From contig CAJKDU010000010.1 in assembly GCA_905198745.1 (NCBI GenBank), positions 1 to 63,550 of the forward strand: a stretch of DNA of 63,550 nt, written 5' to 3'. A program made the translations under genes and the position numbers. Below the pieces are notes generated by a model. That model had not been told where the DNA came from, made no database searches, and worked only from the letters and a program-made list of their open reading frames with translations. The DNA comes from an uncultured Prevotella sp. GTDB lineage: Bacteria > Bacteroidota > Bacteroidia > Bacteroidales > Bacteroidaceae. Shown piece after piece: positions 1 to 9,727 of this stretch; the first letter of the stretch is position 1; each line of letters begins with the position of its first letter.

Positions 1-190
1 AGTCAGCCACTAACGTCTCGTAAGTCAGCCACTAACGTCTCGTAAGTCCGCCATTAACGCCTCGCAAGTCAGCCACTAACGCCTCGCAAGTCAGCCACTA
101 ACGTCTCGTAAGTCAGCCACTAACGCCTCGTAAGTCCGCCACTAACGTCTCGTAAGTCCGCCACTAACGTCTCGCAAGTCTGTCGCTCAA
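1..190. repeat. Tandem array of 22-bp units
   Basis: Eight complete 22-bp units plus a partial ninth run head to tail from position 1, each beginning agtcagccactaacg or a close variant. There are no spacers, so this is not a CRISPR array. Read on the minus strand, the unit (gttagtggctgacttacg) matches the 22-bp periodic part of the composite element at 59093-59175, and less closely those at 9908-9973 and 45561-45620. The array is cut by the window edge. By analogy with the copy at 58901-59175, the rest of the element should lie just left of position 1. Confidence 0.9.
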
Positions 191-476
191 AAGATGTAAC
201 GAGGCTATGTGGAGACCGTATCCGATTCAGAAGATATTTACATCCATTCAGATATTGGGTGACATCAGGCGCCACTCGACATTCCCGATGAACCAAATCC
301 TTGGTCTTGACTTGCCGTCAGACGTGTATGCCGCATTTGTCCTTTTCATGCCAAACGCGGGAAAGCCGTTCAGAACAATGCTGTTGTGTCCTTGACGACG
401 AGAGCGTAAAAGCAAATAATGTCGATAATTCGACCAACAATCACATAGATAGTCCCTTTATTTCTCTGCTTTTCAT
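191..476. other. Non-coding stretch between repeat array and first gene
   Basis: About 285 bp between the 22-bp array and the first promoter. A 62-codon reading frame (207-395) exists but has no recognisable family, no evident start context and ordinary chance length. I see no hairpin or other signal here. Confidence 0.4.
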
Positions 477-484
477 TAACTTTG
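477..484 (+). promoter_or_regulatory. Bacteroidetes -7 element for the heparinase-like gene
   Basis: TAACTTTG fits the TAnnTTTG consensus of the primary Bacteroidetes sigma factor and lies about 50 nt before the ATG at 536. The -33 region upstream is only a weak match. Confidence 0.55.
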
Positions 485-535
485 CCCCAGCAAGTGCGGT
501 TTGACACCGGGCTGACATCTAAAACCAATCAAGAC

Positions 536-2428
536 ATGAAACGACTTTTCAACATCCTCCTTCTCTGTGCCATGGGCATCCTTTCGTCATGGGCGTCGAC
601 GCCTGTTGACGGTGTGCGTCTCTTTCCTTCAGCCTCAGACAAATGCTGGCGCAAGCACGTGCTGGCTGTGATGCGCAAGGATTACGTGCGCCTTGGCGAG
701 ACCTACCGAGGCAAGGCTTGGCAGCCGATAGCCCCGGAACTGTTTGCCGAGTTTCGTGCCAATGGCAACCGCACGCGCTTTGAGGAGGCGAGCTTCGGCC
801 GGAGAAAGCAGTTCGCCTGCCTGGTGATGGCAGAAATCATGCAGCATCGCGGGCGGTTTGTGCCCGACATCTGTCGTGGCATACGCTATTTTGTCCATGA
901 TGAAGTGTGGTGGGGACTGCCCGCACACTATCCCAAAAGCCAACCCGAGGCGGCACGGCAGGTGGTCGACCTGTTCAATGCCGAAACGGCAAGTATGCTG
1001 GCGTGGACAGCCTATATGCTTGCCGACGAGATAGACCGCCACGATGCGGGTCTCTGCGACACACTCCGGCAGGAGATAGAGCGGCGCTTCCTGAATCCTA
1101 CCCTCTACGAACGACAGGGATGGAAGCGCAACGCCAACAACTGGAACACGTGGATAACGAGCAACTGGCTGGAATGTGTGATGCTTTTGGAAACCGATGC
1201 CCGGAAACGTGAGCAGGCAGTGAAAGGCATCAAGGAGTGCATGAGGCGGTTTCTTGACGGCTATCCCGACGACGGCGGATGCGAAGAGGGCGTGGACTAC
1301 TGGGACCGTGCCGGTGCGTCGTTCTTCGAGTCGCTCTATTTCCTTGAGGCGATGGGACAGCCCTTGTCGCTCACCGAAGCCCAACAGACGAAGGTGCATG
1401 CCATGGGAAGTTTCATCACCACGATGCACATAGACGCCCTTACGTTCGTGAATTTCTCGGATGCCAAGGCCCATTCTCTGCCCAACATCAACATCCTCTT
1501 TCCCTTTGGCCATTTCCTGGGCGACAAGCCGATGATGGAGTTTGCCGCCTATATCGGTGCCAGGCATCAATTTCTCACCCAGCCATCGTGGCTTTTCCAA
1601 CACACTGGCAACTTCCCCACCATAGGCCGCGAACTGCTCCTGCTCTCCATGCTGGACAGCTATAAGCTCACCGCTTCCGTTCAGCCGCAAACCGAAGACC
1701 GCTATCTCGGCAACCTGCAAATCATGGTAGCCTCTACCACTCGGGGCGCCCATCCCTGGTTTGTGGCTGTTAAAGGCGGTACCAATGGCGAGAGCCACAA
1801 CCACAATGATGTGGGCAACTTCATTGTTTACCACGACCGCCAACCTGTTGTCATCGACCTGGGACGCGACACCTATACCTCGCAGACTTTCAGCAAGAAC
1901 CGCTATACGCTGACCAACAACCGCTCCGCCTACCACAACGTGCCTGTCATCGCAGGAAGGGAACAGTCTTCCGGACACCGTTTCAAGGCGCTCGATGTGG
2001 CTCACATGGCCAACGACACGCTCTCACAGATGCGGATGAACCTTGCTTCTGCCTATCCGGAAGACACCCACGTGCCGTATTGGAACCGCACGGTGAGTCT
2101 TAACCGGCACACAGGTAGGGTAGAGGTGGAAGAGCAATTCATGGCAGACTCTCTTCCGGAAGGCCAGCCGACAAGCATTGTGCTGATGTGCTATGGCGAG
2201 CCTCGGGTCGTCAAGGACGGCACCATCACCCTGCAGAACCATCGGGTGCGCCTTGACTACGATTCCGCCGTGCTGCATCCCTATATAGAAAAGGTAGACA
2301 TGCAAGACGGTGTCATGAAGCGGCAGTGGCAGGACAATGTCTATCGCATCCTTTTGCGGGTGCAAACACGGCTCGGCGAGAACACGGTGAGGTATCGTTT
2401 CTGTGAAGGTGACGGCGAGACACATTAA
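536..2428 (+). CDS. Heparinase II/III-like polysaccharide lyase or related protein
   Basis: A 630-residue exported protein. I start at ATG 536 because the first 22 residues then form a clean signal peptide (basic start MKR, hydrophobic core, SWAST); the longer frame from 482 adds 18 implausible residues and overlaps the promoter. The N-terminal half is helical, as in the alpha/alpha-toroid of these lyases. The heparinase II/III C-terminal signature begins near residue 420 (SHNHNDVGNF, then VVIDLG), including the expected His and Asn residues. Families with this fold cleave acidic polysaccharides by beta-elimination. The pectin-type enzymes nearby suggest a uronate-containing plant glycan, but the substrate cannot be read from the sequence. 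It lies upstream of the wrecked SusC/SusD genes with its own promoter. Confidence 0.85.
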   Translation: MKRLFNILLLCAMGILSSWASTPVDGVRLFPSASDKCWRKHVLAVMRKDYVRLGETYRGKAWQPIAPELFAEFRANGNRTRFEEASFGRRKQFACLVMAEIMQHRGRFVPDICRGIRYFVHDEVWWGLPAHYPKSQPEAARQVVDLFNAETASMLAWTAYMLADEIDRHDAGLCDTLRQEIERRFLNPTLYERQGWKRNANNWNTWITSNWLECVMLLETDARKREQAVKGIKECMRRFLDGYPDDGGCEEGVDYWDRAGASFFESLYFLEAMGQPLSLTEAQQTKVHAMGSFITTMHIDALTFVNFSDAKAHSLPNINILFPFGHFLGDKPMMEFAAYIGARHQFLTQPSWLFQHTGNFPTIGRELLLLSMLDSYKLTASVQPQTEDRYLGNLQIMVASTTRGAHPWFVAVKGGTNGESHNHNDVGNFIVYHDRQPVVIDLGRDTYTSQTFSKNRYTLTNNRSAYHNVPVIAGREQSSGHRFKALDVAHMANDTLSQMRMNLASAYPEDTHVPYWNRTVSLNRHTGRVEVEEQFMADSLPEGQPTSIVLMCYGEPRVVKDGTITLQNHRVRLDYDSAVLHPYIEKVDMQDGVMKRQWQDNVYRILLRVQTRLGENTVRYRFCEGDGETH

Positions 2429-2537
2429 TTGGCGACAAATGAGGTACGCAGTTCGATAAAGTGCCTGTAACCGGCTGTTTTCACGATACACGTACATCAT
2501 ATCACGATAATAGTCATCCTTATTACCGCTGAAAATA

Positions 2538-2545
2538 TAACTTTG
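2538..2545 (+). promoter_or_regulatory. -7 element preceding the susC remnant
   Basis: TAACTTTG lies about 80 nt before the ATG of the decayed susC. The promoter appears intact although the gene is not. Confidence 0.5.
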
Positions 2546-2624
2546 CGGCATCAATCTTACCAAGGCCACAGAAAAAGTGAGCCCATACAAGTGAACTAAC
2601 AATAATCAATTATTTAAAACCAAT

Positions 2625-4325
2625 ATGAAAAAAGTCAATCATTTCGCATCCTCCAAGAGGATTCTCGCATTGGCTGCTTTGGCCACGGGCGTAGCCTTGC
2701 CGCCACAACAGGCACTGGCCACTCGGATTACTCAAGTAGTAGAATAAAGCGGCTCCGTCAAAGGGCAGGTCGTGGACGACAAGGGTGAACCCGTTATCGG
2801 TGCCACTGTCAAGGTAAAAGGTGATGCCAAAAACGGTACAGTCACCGACATCGACGGCAACTTCACGCTTCGGGTAGCTCCGGGAACAGAGCTTGAATTC
2901 TCTTATGTGGGCTACAAGTCGCAAGTGGTGAAGGCCGGCACATCCCCGCTGAAGGTGGTTCTCAAGAAAAACGCACAGAACATGAATGAAGTGGTCGTGG
3001 TGGGCTTCGGCACCCAGAAGAAGGTTAACCTCACCGGTTGGTGGCCCTTGCCACAGCCAAGGACATTGAGTCACGACCCGTGTCGAACGCTGTGCAGGCA
3101 TTGCAAGGCGTGGTTCCCGGATTGAACATCGACACCGGCAACTATGGCGGCGACCTTAATGCCAGCAAGAGTGTCAACATTCGCGGTACAGGCACGCTGG
3201 ATTCAAGCCAGTCGAAAGGCAATCCGCTCATTCTTATCGACGGCATGGAGGGAGACCTCAACACCATTAATCCCCAGGACATTGAGAATATCAGTGTGCT
3301 CAAGGATGCCGCCGCTTCTTCCATCTATGGCTCGCGTGCACCTTTCGGCGTGATTCTTGTCACCACCAAGAGCGGCAAGGCAGGCAGAATGCAGGTGAAC
3401 TACAATACCAATCTGCGCTGGAACACCCCGGTAAACCTTCCCGACATGATGAATTCCCACCAGTACGTCACCTTTTACGACCAGGCTGAGTACAACAATT
3501 CGGGCAAGCATCTCTATGACGACGTGGAGCGCCAGAAGGTGTGGGACTACATGACCGGTGCAAGCGACGTGTATGTGGAAGCCAATAAGGACGGTAAATG
3601 AAACTATGACCATACCTATGCCAATGTTGACGGCAAGCGCTATGACCGCGTATCCAATGACTTGCCCGTGCTCGACCTGACCACCAGCACCGACCAGTTT
3701 GAACTTGGCAGTGAATACGGCAGGTGGCGCAATGCCGGATTCTTCGGCCGTATCAACTACGACTACGACGGTAAGTACCTCGTAGAGGGCAATTTCCGCT
3801 ACGACGGCTCCTCCCGCTTCCGTCGTGACTCCCGCTGGGTGTGGAGCCCATCCTTCTCTTTGGGATGGAACGTGGCACGCGAGAAGTTCTGGAAACCCCA
3901 TTGAGCAATATGTCAATACGCTGAAGGTTCGCGTGTCTTATGGCGTGCTCGCCAACCAGAACACCACCTCTTGGTACCCTACATACCAGACCATCAACAT
4001 CGGTACTGGCAAATGGCTGCAAGACGGCATTAAGCCTATCACCTCCGAAATACCCTCACTCATCTCCACTTCCCTTACCTGGGAGAAGATCAAAAACACC
4101 AACCTCGGTCTTGATTTCGGCGCATTCAACAACCGCTTGACAGGTAGTTTTGACTATTTCTGGAGAAAGTCGCAGGGACTGGTAGGCCCAGGCGTTGAAC
4201 TCCCCAGCACCTTGGGCATCAAGGTACCCAGCACCAACAACACTGACCTGACCACTTCGGGTTGGGAACTCTCGCTTCAGTGGCGCGACCACATCGGTGA
4301 CTTCCGCTATGATCGACTCCAAGGC
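2625..4325 (+). pseudogene. Decayed SusC/RagA TonB-dependent receptor
   Basis: Remnant of an outer-membrane SusC-type glycan importer, about 1.7 kb where an intact gene is about 3 kb. Recognisable parts in order: signal peptide (2625-2740), the CarboxypepD_reg-like domain (GQVVDDKGEPVIGATVKVKG), the NEVVVVGFGTQKK motif, the plug domain (SIYGSRAPFGVILVTTKSGK) and part of the barrel (GFFGRINYDYDGKYL, RYDGSSRF). Lesions: an in-frame TAA at 2745 where CAA (Gln) is expected, a frameshift near 3038, a TGA at 3599 where Trp is expected, an apparent internal deletion near 3601-3660, a frameshift in a C run near 3895, and loss of the 3' end where it runs into SusD sequence near 4312. With this many independent lesions, sequencing error is not a credible explanation. 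Confidence 0.93.
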
Positions 4326-4887
4326 TGACGGCTACTGGAAACAGCTGAGAACACGTGCCGGAGTAGATCCCGACTATAACAAGACGATTGCTGCCACAGA
4401 CATGCAGAAGGAGGCAGAGAACGATTGGGGCGCCTATTCACACGGACAACTCATCGACAAGACGCTCTACAACATCCGACGCGAACGCCGTTGCGAGTTC
4501 ATAGGCGAGGGTTTCCGCAAGGATGACCTCTACCGGTGGCGCTCACTTGACCAACTGAACGGCTATCAGCTGGAAGGCTGCAAGATATTTGGTCCGATGA
4601 AGAGCCTCTTAGTGAACAGCAAGGGGGAACCGGTGCTTGTGTACGACAACGCTGACGAGTCGAAGAACAACGTTTCTTCTCCGTCGTTGAGCCTGTATCT
4701 GCGTCCGAACCAGAAGACCTCTAAGAACAGCTACTACAAGGGCTTCTTCTTCTATCAGGCCCACTATCTGGAGCCGATCGCCATCCAGAACTTCCTCAAT
4801 ACGGCATCCGACAAGAAGACCGTGTCGGAGTCACCTATCTACCAGAACCCCGGATGGCCGTTGACAGCGGGCAGTACTTGTGAGTGA
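4306..4887 (+). pseudogene. SusD/RagB C-terminal remnant fused to susC
   Basis: About 190 residues from the C-terminal part of a SusD-type glycan-binding lipoprotein. Recognisable features are RAGVDPDYN, the family motif region IRRERRCEFIGEGFRKDDLYRWR, and the NPGWPL ending typical of the family. The first two thirds, including the lipoprotein signal, are missing. The join to susC at about 4306-4320 is out of frame, as expected from one deletion that removed the susC end and the susD start together. Not expected to make a functional protein. Confidence 0.92.
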
Positions 4888-4920
4888 TAACTGACTTTTT
4901 CAACTATATTCAACATGGGA

Positions 4921-4958
4921 AAGTGGACTGCCAAGACATGGGACAGTCCACTTTCTTG
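4921..4958 (+). terminator. Hairpin after the susD remnant
   Basis: The inverted repeat aagtggactg / cagtccactt is followed by a weak T stretch (tcttgg). Probable transcription end of the decayed susCD unit. Confidence 0.5.
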
Positions 4959-5024
4959 GTAGGTAAGCGTAGGTGAAAAGGAAAGTTTTACGGACAAAAC
5001 GTTTCGTATTCCAATCAGATATAC

Positions 5025-5032
5025 TAACTTTG
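5025..5032 (+). promoter_or_regulatory. -7 element for the DUF2264 gene
   Basis: TAACTTTG lies 36 nt before the ATG at 5068, a normal spacing for this group. Confidence 0.55.
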
Positions 5033-5067
5033 TTTACAGAAAATCAACAACTAAAACATCAACTATA

Positions 5068-6339
5068 ATGAAGACATTCAGATTTCTCGTGCTCTCCGTC
5101 TTGTTGGCTTGTGTGCCTTTCGCGGGTTTTGCTGCCAAGAAGAAGGCCAAGACGCAACAGACCGACCGCGAGTATTGGTGCGCCCTGGCGTACAAGATGG
5201 CACAGCCTGTGCTGGAGAACATGGCCAAGGGCGAATTGCAGAAAAACATGCAGACGGAGTTCAGCCCGAGTTTCGACAACCGTAACCGCAAGGTGCTCTA
5301 CATGGAGTGTTTCGGCCGACTGATGGCAGGCATTGCCCCATGGCTCACTTTGCCCGACGACGGCACCCCTGAAAGCAAGCTCCGCAACCAGCTGCGCACC
5401 TGGGCGTTGGCTTCCTACAAGAATGCGGTAGACCCGCAGAGTCCTGACTACTTGTGCTGGGGCATCGGGGGGCAGAATCTGGTGGATGCCGCCTATGTGG
5501 CCGAGAGCTTCCTCCGTGCCTACGACACGTTGTGGAAACCGCTCGACGAGGTGACCAAGAAAAGGTATCTTGCGGAGTTTAGAAAGCTCCGCAGAATAGA
5601 CCCTCCCTATACAAACTGGCTGCTCTTCTCGTCTACCATCGAGAGTTTCATGGCCAAAGCCGGCGGCGAGTACGATCAGTATAGGGTGAACTCTACGTGC
5701 CGCAAGATGGAAGAGTGGTATGTGGGCGACGGCTGGTACAGTGACGGACCTGTCTTTGCTTTCGACTACTACAGTTCCTATGTGTTCCATCCCATGTATC
5801 TTGAAACCCTTCAGGCCATGGTGGATGCCAAGGCCAATACGCGCCTTGACTACCGCAAGTATTATGAGCGTGCGTTGAAGCGGTGCCAGAAATACTCTCT
5901 CATTCTCGAGCGCCTCATCTCACCCGAGGGCACTTTCCCCGTGTTCGGCAGGAGCATACCTTATCGCCTGGCTGCCATGCAGCCGCTGGCGCTGATGGCG
6001 TGGTATCAGACCTTGCCACAGGATCTTTCCAACGGACAGGTGCGTGCCGCGCTCACCAAGGTGATGCACCGCATGTTCGACCAGGAGCAGAACTTCAACG
6101 AAGGCGGTTATCTCACCATAGGCTTTTGCGGCAAGCAACCGGGAGTGGCAGACTGGTACACCAACAACGGTTCTCTCTACATGACCACCCTTGCTTTCAT
6201 GCCTCTCGGCTTGCCTGCCACGCATCCTTTCTGGACGGATGCCGCACAGCCCTGGACCCAGGTGAAGGCATGGAACGGCAAGCCTTTCCCCAAGGACCAC
6301 CAGTGGAAGGACAACATACAGACTAAAGACAAATGGTAA
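5068..6339 (+). CDS. DUF2264 family secreted protein (possible uronidase-like glycoside hydrolase)
   Basis: 423 residues, with a signal peptide of about 22 residues ending GFA and then a basic linker (AKKKAK). The body matches the DUF2264 family, an alpha/alpha-barrel group seen in Bacteroidetes polysaccharide loci: YMECFGRLMAG, a CWGIGGQNLVDAAYVAE segment, TNWLLFSSTIESF, YVGDGWYSDGP and FDYYSSYVFHP. From memory, relatives have been reported as glucuronidases of family GH154; I treat that as a hint. It is 14 nt upstream of the GH105 gene, so the two are probably one operon acting on unsaturated or plain uronate-containing oligosaccharides. Its promoter is separate from the broken susCD genes. 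Confidence 0.82.
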   Translation: MKTFRFLVLSVLLACVPFAGFAAKKKAKTQQTDREYWCALAYKMAQPVLENMAKGELQKNMQTEFSPSFDNRNRKVLYMECFGRLMAGIAPWLTLPDDGTPESKLRNQLRTWALASYKNAVDPQSPDYLCWGIGGQNLVDAAYVAESFLRAYDTLWKPLDEVTKKRYLAEFRKLRRIDPPYTNWLLFSSTIESFMAKAGGEYDQYRVNSTCRKMEEWYVGDGWYSDGPVFAFDYYSSYVFHPMYLETLQAMVDAKANTRLDYRKYYERALKRCQKYSLILERLISPEGTFPVFGRSIPYRLAAMQPLALMAWYQTLPQDLSNGQVRAALTKVMHRMFDQEQNFNEGGYLTIGFCGKQPGVADWYTNNGSLYMTTLAFMPLGLPATHPFWTDAAQPWTQVKAWNGKPFPKDHQWKDNIQTKDKW

Positions 6340-6353
6340 AACAATAGAGTTGA

Positions 6354-7502
6354 ATGAAGAAAATGAAGAAGACAGCAATCCTGATGTTCCTCCTGCTCAC
6401 CATGACACTGCACTTGCAGGCTCGTGAGTGGAACCGCGAACAAGTGGCTGATGCCATCACCCGTGTCAATGCATATTGGCAGAAAAACAACAAGGCCGAG
6501 GTCCGCTCGTTTTGGGACAATGCCGCTTATCACACGGGCAACATGGAGGTGTATAAACTGCTCAAGGACAAGGCACAGCTCGACTACACCCGCCGTTGGG
6601 CTTACTACAACAACTGGAGTGGTGCCACGGAGGCCGATCCTGCCCGATGGAAGTACAAGAAATATGGCGAGGGCAAGGACTACGTGCTCTTTGGCGACTG
6701 GCAGGTGTGTTTCCAGACCTACATAGACCTTTATCGTCTTGCGCTTGAAGAAGGCAAGACCGACGCCCAGTGCTACTTCATGGTGAAGCGTGCCAAGGAG
6801 GTGATGCGCCATGAAGCCTATTCCAGTGCCAATGACTATTGGTGGTGGAGTGACGCGCTCTACATGGTGATGCCCGTGATGACCAAGATGTATCGCCTCA
6901 CGGGCGACACCCGCTACCTCGACAAACTCTACGAAAACCTGCTCTATTCCGACAGCGTGATGCTTGACGCTGAGACAGGACTCTATTTCCGCGATGCGCG
7001 CTACGTATATCCGCAGCACAAGAGCATGAACGGCAAGAAGGATTTCTGGGCTCGCGGTGACGGATGGGTGCTTGCCGGGCTTGCCAAGGTGCTCCAGGAC
7101 TTGCCTCGTGACTATGCCCATTACCAGTTCTTTGTGGACAAGTTTAAAAGACTTGCCGCCATTGTGGCCAAGACGCAGCAGAAGGATGGCTACTGGACAC
7201 GCTCCATCCTTGATGCCCAGCATGCACCCGGACCAGAAACCAGCGGCACGGCGTTCTTCACTTATGGAATTCTCTGGGGAGTGAACAACGGTTTCCTCAA
7301 CAAGAAGGACTACCGGAAAACCATTGACCGTGCGTGGACTTATCTCACCGAGACCGCCCTCCAGCCAGACGGCAAAGTGGGATATGTGCAGCCCATAGGC
7401 GACCGTGCCATACCGGGACAGACGGTGGACGCCAACAGTCAGGCCAATTTCGGTGTCGGTGCCTGGCTGCTTGCTGCCTGCGAATATTACCGTTATATAT
7501 AG
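6354..7502 (+). CDS. GH105 unsaturated rhamnogalacturonyl/glucuronyl hydrolase
   Basis: 382 residues, signal peptide MKKMKKTAILMFLLL...LQA. The family GH105 (YteR/RhiN type) (alpha/alpha)6-barrel is visible through the WWWSDALYMVMPVM segment, whose Asp near residue 167 is the expected catalytic residue, the FWARGDGWVLAGL motif near 232, and PETSGTAFFTYGILWG. These enzymes hydrate the unsaturated uronic acid that lyases leave on the non-reducing end of oligosaccharides. That fits the neighbouring heparinase-like gene and the broken PL1 gene. It is co-transcribed with the DUF2264 gene 14 nt upstream and ends before a strong hairpin shared with the convergent GH97 gene. Confidence 0.92.
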   Translation: MKKMKKTAILMFLLLTMTLHLQAREWNREQVADAITRVNAYWQKNNKAEVRSFWDNAAYHTGNMEVYKLLKDKAQLDYTRRWAYYNNWSGATEADPARWKYKKYGEGKDYVLFGDWQVCFQTYIDLYRLALEEGKTDAQCYFMVKRAKEVMRHEAYSSANDYWWWSDALYMVMPVMTKMYRLTGDTRYLDKLYENLLYSDSVMLDAETGLYFRDARYVYPQHKSMNGKKDFWARGDGWVLAGLAKVLQDLPRDYAHYQFFVDKFKRLAAIVAKTQQKDGYWTRSILDAQHAPGPETSGTAFFTYGILWGVNNGFLNKKDYRKTIDRAWTYLTETALQPDGKVGYVQPIGDRAIPGQTVDANSQANFGVGAWLLAACEYYRYI

Positions 7503-7562
7503 GGTACAGCATCCGACGGGCCTTTCCAAGGCTTGACTAAACATCAGCACATCCGTAATACG

Positions 7563-7612
7563 ATGCGGGCGTCTGGCTCCTCATGAAGGAATCCAGACGC
7601 CCGCATTTTTAT
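7563..7612. terminator. Bidirectional terminator between GH105 and GH97 genes
   Basis: A perfect 14-bp stem (atgcgggcgtctgg / ccagacgcccgcat) with a 16-nt loop is followed on the plus strand by a T-rich tail (ttttatttcg). It sits between convergent genes. Confidence 0.85.
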
Positions 7613-7703
7613 TTCGTCAGGCTCGGGGCTTTACGCTTACTGGTGCCTTGCCCAGGCAGGAGGAGCACAGACAGGCTACTTCAGCCGGGCATTTGCCACT
7701 TGA

Positions 7704-9677
7704 CTACTCCACTATGCAACCGCCCATGGGTTGCAGGGTCACCTTGACCGAGCCCTGCTTTCCAATCTTGATGCGCCTTTTGGCAGATTCGGGCCAAAGG
7801 GCCTTCTTGGCCGGTTTCTCATAGTAAAGGTCTGCCTCAGTGTTGGCAAGCATAGGCAACGAGAGTGTTAGCGAGAGCGGCTTGTCGGTGCCGTTGAGGC
7901 CTGCCACATACCAGCGGTTGCCGTGACGGCGCGCCAGCACTACATACTTCCCCGGATAGCCGTCGATGAAGCGGGTCTCGTCCCATGTGGTGGGCACCTG
8001 TTTCAGATAGTCAATCTCGTGTTGGGGCAGTTCGCTGAGGTTGTTGGGATAGATGGCTATGCACTGTATGCTTGCCTGGTTGACGATGGCGGCAGCCATT
8101 TCGAAGAGATCTGTCGTGTAGCGGCGGTGCCGGCTCTTGTTGTCTTTCGACAGATAGCGGTTCATGATGGTGCCTCCCCAATCCATGGCTCCCACCGTGT
8201 TGCGGCAGAAAGGATGCATGGTGAGTTCAAATCCCTCGCGCTTGGCATGGTGCTCCTGAAACATGACGTTCTCCGAAGCCAGCACGGCCTCGCTCGACAC
8301 ATAGTTGGGATACATGCGCTCCCAGCCGCGCGGCAATGTGCATCCGTGGAAGATGACCTGCAAGCCATAGTCGTTGGCGTCGCTGAGAATGTCCTCATAG
8401 AGTTGCAGGGTGTGCTGTTTGTCGCCGCCGAAGAAGTCCACCTTGATGCCCTTCACGCCGATGCGCTTCATCCAGGCCATCTCCTTTTTGCGTGCCACGG
8501 CGGTGTTCATGCATCCGCGCGGCCCTTGCGGAGCATCGTTGGCGATGCCGTTGCTGTTGTACCACAGCATCAGGTGCACTCCCTTTTGCTGGGCATAGTG
8601 GCTCAGTTCCTCTATCTTTTCCCGTCCGGTCTGCACGTCCCAGAGTCCGTCCACGAGCACATATTCATAGCCCATGGCAGCTGCCAGGTCAACAAATTGT
8701 TTCTGGTCCTGGTAGTTGGCTGAGTTGTCTTGCCAGATGAGCCAGCTCCAAACGTATCGTCCCGGCATATATGACTGCGACGGCTCATATTGTGGCTCCG
8801 TCACATCCCATGCCACGGTTGTCTCCACGATGGGCTTGAGCGTCTTGCCAAGGGTGATGGTGCGCCATGGGGTGCTGCCCGGCAAGGCAAACACTCCGTC
8901 GGTAGACCCTTGTCCGTCGCATTCTTCTTTCATGGGGAACGCCACCTCGTAGCCTTTCTTGCTGTCGTAGTCTGTCAGGTGGCAACCGGGATAATTGCCG
9001 TGGGTGCCCGTTTCGCTCACCAGCACCCAACCGTCACTGCCCACTCTGAAGAGGCAAGGGAATGTGTAGCCCCTGCCATACTTGGAACGTGTGGCGAGTG
9101 GCGCGTCCGGCGTGTATTCCTCTTCATAGCTTGGCTTGGTGCGTTTCCATCCAATCATGGGGTCGGACTGCGGACAGAGAAAGGACGTTGAAACCGAAGG
9201 CAGGTTAAACCCTGTGGCTTCCTTCCGGATGATAATGTGGCGGTTGTCGCCTATTTGCGGGAATGAATAGCGGAATGCCACGTCATTGTTCGCCACGCGG
9301 AAGGTGACGGTCATGGGGTATTGCCGGGCGTTGGTGTAGGTGACGCTTAGTTCGTTGGCATGACAACTCACCTGCGAGGTCTTCGATTGCCGTAGCGTGT
9401 AGTGCGAGTTGATGGTCTGTTGCCGTGCGTCCTTGAATACCAAGTTTTGGGTGAAGTCGCCCAAACTGCTCTCCACGCCCAATCGTGAGGGCTGCATCAT
9501 GCAGTGTCCGTCGTAGTCAATGGAGTAGTTGAGTGTTCCTCCGTGGTCTTCCACGGTAACCTTCATTCGCCCGTCGGGCGAACTTACGATGTTGGTTTCT
9601 GCCCAACCGGCCATCAGAAATGAGGACAACATGACGGTCAGCACGCTCCTTTTCTTGTTGATGAATAGTTCTTTCAT
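7704..9677 (-). CDS. GH97 family alpha-galactosidase (retaining type)
   Basis: 657 residues with a signal peptide (MKELFINKKRSV...AGWA). It has the GH97 layout: an N-terminal beta-sandwich (SPDGRMKVTVED onward), a TIM barrel and a C-terminal sandwich. The motif GIKVDFFGGDKQ places an Asp near residue 413, where retaining GH97 alpha-galactosidases have their nucleophile; the inverting SusB-type alpha-glucosidases lack it. I therefore predict alpha-galactosidase activity in the periplasm. Other motifs are YEYVLVDGLWDV, HLMLWYNSN and IFHGCTLPRGWER. It is convergent with GH105 and divergent from GH127, with a 1-kb repeat-bearing spacer upstream. The -7 element lies at 9720-9727. Confidence 0.93.
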   Translation of the reverse strand: MKELFINKKRSVLTVMLSSFLMAGWAETNIVSSPDGRMKVTVEDHGGTLNYSIDYDGHCMMQPSRLGVESSLGDFTQNLVFKDARQQTINSHYTLRQSKTSQVSCHANELSVTYTNARQYPMTVTFRVANNDVAFRYSFPQIGDNRHIIIRKEATGFNLPSVSTSFLCPQSDPMIGWKRTKPSYEEEYTPDAPLATRSKYGRGYTFPCLFRVGSDGWVLVSETGTHGNYPGCHLTDYDSKKGYEVAFPMKEECDGQGSTDGVFALPGSTPWRTITLGKTLKPIVETTVAWDVTEPQYEPSQSYMPGRYVWSWLIWQDNSANYQDQKQFVDLAAAMGYEYVLVDGLWDVQTGREKIEELSHYAQQKGVHLMLWYNSNGIANDAPQGPRGCMNTAVARKKEMAWMKRIGVKGIKVDFFGGDKQHTLQLYEDILSDANDYGLQVIFHGCTLPRGWERMYPNYVSSEAVLASENVMFQEHHAKREGFELTMHPFCRNTVGAMDWGGTIMNRYLSKDNKSRHRRYTTDLFEMAAAIVNQASIQCIAIYPNNLSELPQHEIDYLKQVPTTWDETRFIDGYPGKYVVLARRHGNRWYVAGLNGTDKPLSLTLSLPMLANTEADLYYEKPAKKALWPESAKRRIKIGKQGSVKVTLQPMGGCIVE

Positions 9678-9719
9678 AAATAATGTTAGCTTAGATGTTG
9701 AATATCAATTAGTCTGTTG

Positions 9720-9727
9720 CAAAGTTA
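9720..9727 (-). promoter_or_regulatory. -7 element for the GH97 gene
   Basis: On the minus strand this reads TAACTTTG, about 43 nt before the ATG. The upstream -33 box is not clear. Confidence 0.55.

Noticed and set aside
1..190. CRISPR array
   Set aside because: The 22-bp units are contiguous with no spacers and there are no cas genes.
207..395. 62-codon frame after the 22-bp array
   Set aside because: No family, no promoter or start context, chance length.
635..2005. 456-codon minus-strand frame opposite the heparinase-like gene
   Set aside because: Shadow of the real gene; no domain, and the plus-strand product has a signal peptide and family motifs.
2625..4887. Treating the susC/susD lesions as sequencing errors
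   Set aside because: At least five independent lesions plus large deletions cannot be base-calling mistakes.
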